20,191 nucleotides of DNA from CAYUNT01 sp964446285 (lineage in GTDB: Bacteria; Sumerlaeota; Sumerlaeia; SLMS01; CAYUNT01). The position numbers were made by a program, and so were the translations under genes. How positions within the stretch are numbered: the stretch's first letter is position 1; the number at the start of each line of letters is the position of its first letter. The stretch spans positions 1 through 20,191 of the forward strand of contig CAYUNT010000065.1 of NCBI GenBank assembly GCA_964446285.1. Reading direction: 5' to 3'. Below, piece by piece: positions 16,653 through 20,191 of the stretch. The notes beneath the pieces are model-generated. The model was not told the DNA's origin and ran no database searches. It worked only from the letters and a program-made list of their open reading frames with translations.

Positions 16653-17879
16653 ATGCCAATGCTCAGCACCTCGCCACTTCCCTTGATCGACCGCGCTGGA
16701 ATTCTTCTGAAAACTCCAACAGCGCCATTCCGCGAGCATTGGATGTGCGCCGCGCTCGACGAGATGCTGGCGCGCATTCCCGGTCTGGATGTGGCGGCCG
16801 ACCGTTTCGGCAATCGCATCGTGCGGCTAAGGCAGGGCGTTTCGCCGCCGGGAGGCGCGCCGCCGCCATCGCGCGAGGCGGCTGTGTTTGTGGCGCATCT
16901 CGATCATCCGGGATTTGTGTTTCCCGCTGGAACGGGAGCGCAGCCGCAACAAGGGAATTTTCGCCGTTATCAGGCGCTCTTTGAGGGGCGCGTGATGGAC
17001 GACTATTTTCCCGGCGCGCCTGTTCGGCTTTATCGCGGCGCGGAGGACACGGGCGTTCGCGGACGCATCATCGAAGCGCCAGCGCCTGCCAGCCTCGCGG
17101 ACGCGCGCATTGTATCGATCGAAACAGAGGAAGACGCCTCTGGGGCCGTGCTGGGCATGTGGGACGTTCGTGAATTTGAAACAACCGCGGATGGAATCCT
17201 GATCGGGCGCGCGTGCGATGATCTGGCAGGTTGCGCGGCCATTCTCAACGCTCTGGACCATCTGGCGCATTCGCAGGCGAAGGAGGATGATTTGCTGGAT
17301 GTGTGCGCCATTTTCAGCCGGGCGGAAGAGGCTGGGTTCTGCGGCTCGCTCTGCCTGATGGGCGAAACACCTTTGCATCCCCTGCTGCCCGAGAATCCGC
17401 TGTTTGTGTCAGTAGAAACGAGCGGCGAGGCGAACGGAATCGAGCTGGGCGCGGGCGCCATCATTCGCGCAGGCGACAAATCGAGCACGTTTGATGGCAG
17501 GATCGTGGATGCGACATGGTCCGCCGCGCGGCGCTCGCCGAATTTGCGCGTCCGCCGGGCGCTGATGGACCGAGGCACTTGCGAAGCCACTGTGTTTGCC
17601 CGCGCGGGATATCGAGCGGCGGGGGTGTGCGTGCCTGTCCGTCACTATCACAACATGAATCAGCAAACGAAACGTATCGAGGCGGAGCAGGTGGCGGTGG
17701 GCGATCTGGAGGCGCTGAGCGGACTGATGCAAGAATTGGCGCGCGCTATATCGAGAAGCGATTGGGGCGAATCTGTTCTCGCCCCATCTTTGTTTGATGC
17801 CCTGCTGCAAAAAGGCCGCGAGCAATTGGAGGAAATCCCGCTGCGGTTGAAGGCGATGGGAGCGGAGGGAATGGAATAG
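16653..17879 (+). CDS. M42-like metallopeptidase
   Basis: 408 residues from ATG 16653 (AAGGA lies just upstream; ATG 16659 has slightly better spacing; the frame reaches 16581 without support). The metal-site motifs occur in M42 order: AHLDHPGF (His82, Asp84), ACDDLAGCAAIL (Asp189), FSRAEEAGFCGS (catalytic Glu225 and ligand Glu226), FVSVETSGEA (Glu255 where many relatives have Asp) and PVRHYHNMN (His331/His333). This family includes cytosolic, often oligomeric, aminopeptidases acting on peptide N-termini; related folds act as cellulases or deacylases. There is no signal peptide, so it is probably cytoplasmic. It stands alone on the plus strand between divergent and convergent neighbours. The substrate is not evident. 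Confidence 0.83.
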   Translation: MPMLSTSPLPLIDRAGILLKTPTAPFREHWMCAALDEMLARIPGLDVAADRFGNRIVRLRQGVSPPGGAPPPSREAAVFVAHLDHPGFVFPAGTGAQPQQGNFRRYQALFEGRVMDDYFPGAPVRLYRGAEDTGVRGRIIEAPAPASLADARIVSIETEEDASGAVLGMWDVREFETTADGILIGRACDDLAGCAAILNALDHLAHSQAKEDDLLDVCAIFSRAEEAGFCGSLCLMGETPLHPLLPENPLFVSVETSGEANGIELGAGAIIRAGDKSSTFDGRIVDATWSAARRSPNLRVRRALMDRGTCEATVFARAGYRAAGVCVPVRHYHNMNQQTKRIEAEQVAVGDLEALSGLMQELARAISRSDWGESVLAPSLFDALLQKGREQLEEIPLRLKAMGAEGME

Positions 17880-17886
17880 GGGGAAG

Positions 17887-17928
17887 AGTTGTGGGTTGTG
17901 AGTTGTGAGTTATGGGTTGTGGGTTGGG
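17887..17928. repeat. Degenerate heptamer array (GTTGTGA/GTTGTGG), arm 1
   Basis: About six units of GTTGTGG/GTTGTGA/GTTATGG in tandem. The complementary form lies at 18043-18075, 114 bases away, so the two could pair. Confidence 0.75.
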
Positions 17929-18042
17929 TGTCCCGTCCTGAAATAGGTTGACAGGTGGCTGGCAAAGCCTTGAAGGTCCTTTAGGTCCTTTGCATTTTTT
18001 GGTCCTTATTCCCCAAACCACTACTCGCATTTCCTCTTCATC

Positions 18043-18075
18043 ACTCACAACCCACAACTCACAACCCGCAACTCC
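18043..18075. repeat. Degenerate heptamer array (ACTCACA/ACCCACA), arm 2
   Basis: About four to five units of CACAACT/CACAACC, the reverse complement of the array at 17887-17928. It ends a few bases before the minus-strand terminator. Confidence 0.75.
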
Positions 18076-18080
18076 TCCAT

Positions 18081-18118
18081 AAAAAAACCGCCGGCTGCTT
18101 GTTGGGTCGGCAGCCGGC
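18081..18118 (-). terminator. Rho-independent terminator, minus strand
   Basis: GCCGGCTGC (18090-18098) pairs with GCAGCCGGC (18110-18118) around an 11-base loop. Read leftwards, the stem is followed by GG and seven T (18087-18081), a good intrinsic terminator. The only minus-strand gene upstream is murA, whose stop is about 344 bases away. Confidence 0.75.
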
Positions 18119-18322
18119 ATCCAGAATGCCCCTGGGAATTTCAGAAAATTGCTACAAGCCGTATGATGATGAGCGCCCCTCACGACGCCGTTCAATCCAT
18201 GTCCTTTTTACGAGCATATTCGCGCGCAGGATGGCGGGAATTTATCTCCCGTGAAACGCCTTATTTGCGATGTTCTCGCGACTTTCTCTTCGATTCCTCC
18301 TGATTTTCCTGGGATCGCGAGG

Positions 18323-18394
18323 CTCCGCACTCGCGTCTTTTGATTGCTTCGCACTCGCGTCTTTTGATTTCTCCACGCTCGCGTCTTCCGATTA
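18323..18394. repeat. Three tandem 24-base repeats
   Basis: Units at 18323-18346, 18347-18370 and 18371-18394 share the core CTCGCGTCTT..GATT. The first two differ at two positions. The plus-strand frame gives an ALASFDxx octapeptide repeat, but this overlaps the 3' flank of murA and I see no reason to call it a gene. Confidence 0.8.
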
Positions 18395-18461
18395 TTTCAT
18401 CCCGGATTCGAGCGCCGCCGCCCGCATTGCCTTTGGCGCGCTCTGGGAGGGTGGAGCGGCG

Positions 18462-19847
18462 TCATGTGGCGGGCGATGGCGAAGGCGTGCCAGGCGCGCC
18501 GGACTTGCCCGGCAGAAAGCCAAATTCCGGCGGAAATACTGGCGGCATATCGGTTTCGTGTTCGGGAACGGCCTCCGAGGCCGGACGCCGGCTGATGGCA
18601 GCCCCAGCGGCCGAGAGTTTCTCCTCGATCTTCTCATAGCCGCGGTCGATGTGATAGACGCGCAATAGTTCCGTGAAGTCGTCGGCGGCCAGACCCGCCA
18701 CAACGAGCGCGGCACCGCAACGCAAGTCCGAGGCCATCACAGGCGCCCCGAACAGGCGTTTGACGCCATGCACAACGACGCGGTTGCCCTCTTGGCGCAC
18801 ATCGGCGCCGAGACGGCGCAACTCGGGCACATGCATGAACCGGTCGGCGTAAATTGTATCCTCGACAATCGATTCGCCCTGGCAAAGGGCCAGCAACGGC
18901 ATAATCGGCGCCTGAACGTCCGTCGGAAAGCCCGGATAAACGGCAGTCTGGACGTTGGTGGCGCGCAAGGGACGCTCGGCGCGCACGCGCAAACGCCCGT
19001 CGCCAAGGTCCGTAATTTCCGCGCCCGTGCGGGTCAGCGTCTCGATCACCGCCCCCAGATGATCCGGGCGCGCGCCGGTCAGCGTCAGATCGCCGCCCGT
19101 GATCGCCCCGGCGATGAGGAACGTCGCCGCTTCGATGCGGTCGGGAATAATGCGCATGGTCGCGCCATGCAGACGGCGTCCGGCGCGGCCCCGAACGCGG
19201 ATTGTGCGCGTCCCGAGGCCGTCGATCTCCGCGCCCATCGCCCGGAGCATTTCGCCGAGTTGAACGACATCGGGTTCGCAAGCGGCGTCGGTGAGGAACG
19301 TTTCGCCGTCGGCAAGGGTGGCGGCCATAAGGACATTGCACGTCGCGCCGACGCTCGGGCCTTGTTTTCCGGCCATCGAGACGGTGGCGCCACGCAGCCC
19401 GCGATGGGCCGCATGAACATATCCGTTGCGCAAGATCAGCGCGCACCCGAGAGCGTCGAATCCGCGCAGGTGGATGTCGATCGGGCGTTCGCCGATGGCG
19501 CACCCGCCCGGAAGCGAGATGCGCGCCCGCCCGAGCCGCGCGATCATCGGACCCATCGCATACATCGACGCGCGCATCCGGCGCATGATGTCGTAAGGGA
19601 CAAAATCCGTGTCGAACCCGCTTGGGTCGATCCGCATCGTGTTGTTGGCGAATTCAACCTTCGCCCCGAGATGTTCGAGGAGGAATTTCATCCATTCGAC
19701 ATCGCGAAGATGCGGGGCGTTTTCGAGCGTGACAGGTTCGTCGGTGAGAAGCGCGGCGGTCATGAGCGGCAGGCAGGCGTTTTTCGCGCCGCTGACTCGG
19801 ATTTCGCCGCGGAGTGGCTTTCCGCCTCGGATGAGAAACTTATCCAT
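18462..19847 (-). CDS. murA: UDP-N-acetylglucosamine 1-carboxyvinyltransferase
   Basis: 461 residues. It transfers the enolpyruvyl group of phosphoenolpyruvate to UDP-GlcNAc, the first committed step of peptidoglycan synthesis, in the cytoplasm. SGAKNACLPLM holds Lys22 and Asn23 as in E. coli. LPGGCAIGERPIDIHLRGF holds the catalytic Cys116, the residue modified by fosfomycin, so the enzyme should be sensitive. GFPTDVQAPIMPL and SDLRCGAALVVAGL supply the conserved Asp and Arg. The core ends at about residue 419 with YEKIEEKLSAAGA; the last ~40 residues are a Pro/Ser-rich tail not found in typical MurA. ATG 19847 has GGTGA upstream. It appears to be a single-gene unit ending at the terminator near 18081. 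Confidence 0.96.
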   Translation of the reverse strand: MDKFLIRGGKPLRGEIRVSGAKNACLPLMTAALLTDEPVTLENAPHLRDVEWMKFLLEHLGAKVEFANNTMRIDPSGFDTDFVPYDIMRRMRASMYAMGPMIARLGRARISLPGGCAIGERPIDIHLRGFDALGCALILRNGYVHAAHRGLRGATVSMAGKQGPSVGATCNVLMAATLADGETFLTDAACEPDVVQLGEMLRAMGAEIDGLGTRTIRVRGRAGRRLHGATMRIIPDRIEAATFLIAGAITGGDLTLTGARPDHLGAVIETLTRTGAEITDLGDGRLRVRAERPLRATNVQTAVYPGFPTDVQAPIMPLLALCQGESIVEDTIYADRFMHVPELRRLGADVRQEGNRVVVHGVKRLFGAPVMASDLRCGAALVVAGLAADDFTELLRVYHIDRGYEKIEEKLSAAGAAISRRPASEAVPEHETDMPPVFPPEFGFLPGKSGAPGTPSPSPAT

Positions 19848-20191
19848 ACGTCACCAGCATCAGGAAAGGTTTCGGGAATAGAGGAACAGGAAACGGGAGC
19901 GGACAGAAGGGAACAGAAAACACAAACGGAAAAAAGGGACAATTAAGGAAAATGGACAGGAATCCGGCATGATGCAATCCACTGCCGAATATACTGCCTC
20001 ACGGCAATCGGAGGAGGCGAACAACGTCAAGAACTTTCGGATGGAAAAATACGATATTTTTCAGCCATCGAAGGCTGATATGTCGTGTTCGCCAAACCTT
20101 GAAAGCAACCGATAGCACCTTATGCCATTTTCGCTTAATTACTGGAGTGTAGTGAAAATGGTCTGATAATTCTTGTGCGCCAAAGGCGCGA
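19848..20191. promoter_or_regulatory. Upstream region of murA
   Basis: From about 19870 to 19960 the plus strand is nearly all A/G with a few C, so a murA transcript starting beyond it would have a long pyrimidine-rich leader. Further right, inverted repeats occur: AAAAATA/TATTTTT around 20045-20061, TCAGCC/GGCTGA near 20060-20077, CATTTTCGCT with AGTGAAAATG (20126-20135 and 20151-20160) and GCGCC/GGCGC at the window end. A 48-codon plus-strand frame (19969-20115) with AGGA seven bases before its ATG is possible but unsupported. Confidence 0.5.

Larger units (their letters stand above)
17880..18461. other. Repeat-rich gap between the M42 and murA genes
   Basis: The 582 bases between the two convergent stop codons hold an inverted pair of heptamer arrays, short GGTCCTTT repeats around 17970-18005, a minus-strand terminator and a 24-base tandem repeat. 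No convincing gene was found; open frames here read through the repeats. Confidence 0.65.

Noticed and set aside
17887..18075. CRISPR array
   Set aside because: Units are 7 bases and directly adjacent, without unique spacers, and no cas gene is present.
18768..19946. 392-codon plus-strand open frame opposite murA
   Set aside because: Antisense to the highly conserved murA and Arg/Ala/His-rich; a shadow.

Overview
The window looks like a chromosomal segment of a GC-rich, Gram-negative-type bacterium. An ECF-type sigma factor fused to a membrane-anchored C-terminal domain, very large secreted TPR and carboxypeptidase-regulatory-like proteins, a golvesin-type C-terminal domain and hairpin-rich intergenic DNA together suggest one of the deep-branching, PVC-like or candidate-phylum lineages (Planctomycetes, Lentisphaerae, Hydrogenedentes or Sumerlaeota type). 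This placement is inference from architecture; there is no rRNA or other strong phylogenetic marker apart from murA. No phage, integrase, transposase, CRISPR array or tRNA gene was seen.

Layout. (1) 1-1573, minus strand: an ECF sigma factor whose frame runs without a stop through a transmembrane segment into a small extracytoplasmic domain and off the window edge. (2) 1574-2243: a divergent intergenic region packed with short perfect hairpins and a duplicated 35-base module. (3) 2244-7414, plus strand: a large acyl-CoA dehydrogenase, then a MNT nucleotidyltransferase/HEPN pair (toxin-antitoxin type), then an ETF:quinone-oxidoreductase-like flavoprotein with two [4Fe-4S]-type cysteine sets. 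(4) 7431-13464, minus strand: a secreted TPR protein followed by a secreted multidomain protein of carboxypeptidase-regulatory-like folds, closely linked. (5) 13578-15992, minus strand: a strong hairpin, an exported zinc amidase with a golvesin-like C-terminal domain, and a membrane-anchored PD40/TolB-like beta-propeller protein. (6) 15993-16652: a divergent regulatory region with two adjacent 12-bp palindromes, one like a LacI-family operator. (7) 16653-17879, plus strand: an M42-like metallopeptidase. (8) 17880-18461: a repeat-rich gap with a terminator on the minus strand. (9) 18462-19847, minus strand: murA. (10) 19848-20191: an upstream region with a polypurine tract and several inverted repeats.

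How the genes may work together. The acyl-CoA dehydrogenase and the ETF-QO-like protein plausibly form an electron-transfer pair from acyl-CoA oxidation towards quinone or ferredoxin, with the MNT/HEPN pair sitting between them in the same orientation. murA (first committed step of peptidoglycan synthesis) and the amidase (peptidoglycan cleavage) are both cell-wall genes but lie in separate transcription units. The TPR/carboxypeptidase-regulatory pair looks like an envelope or surface system of unknown function. The fused sigma factor is the most unusual single gene.
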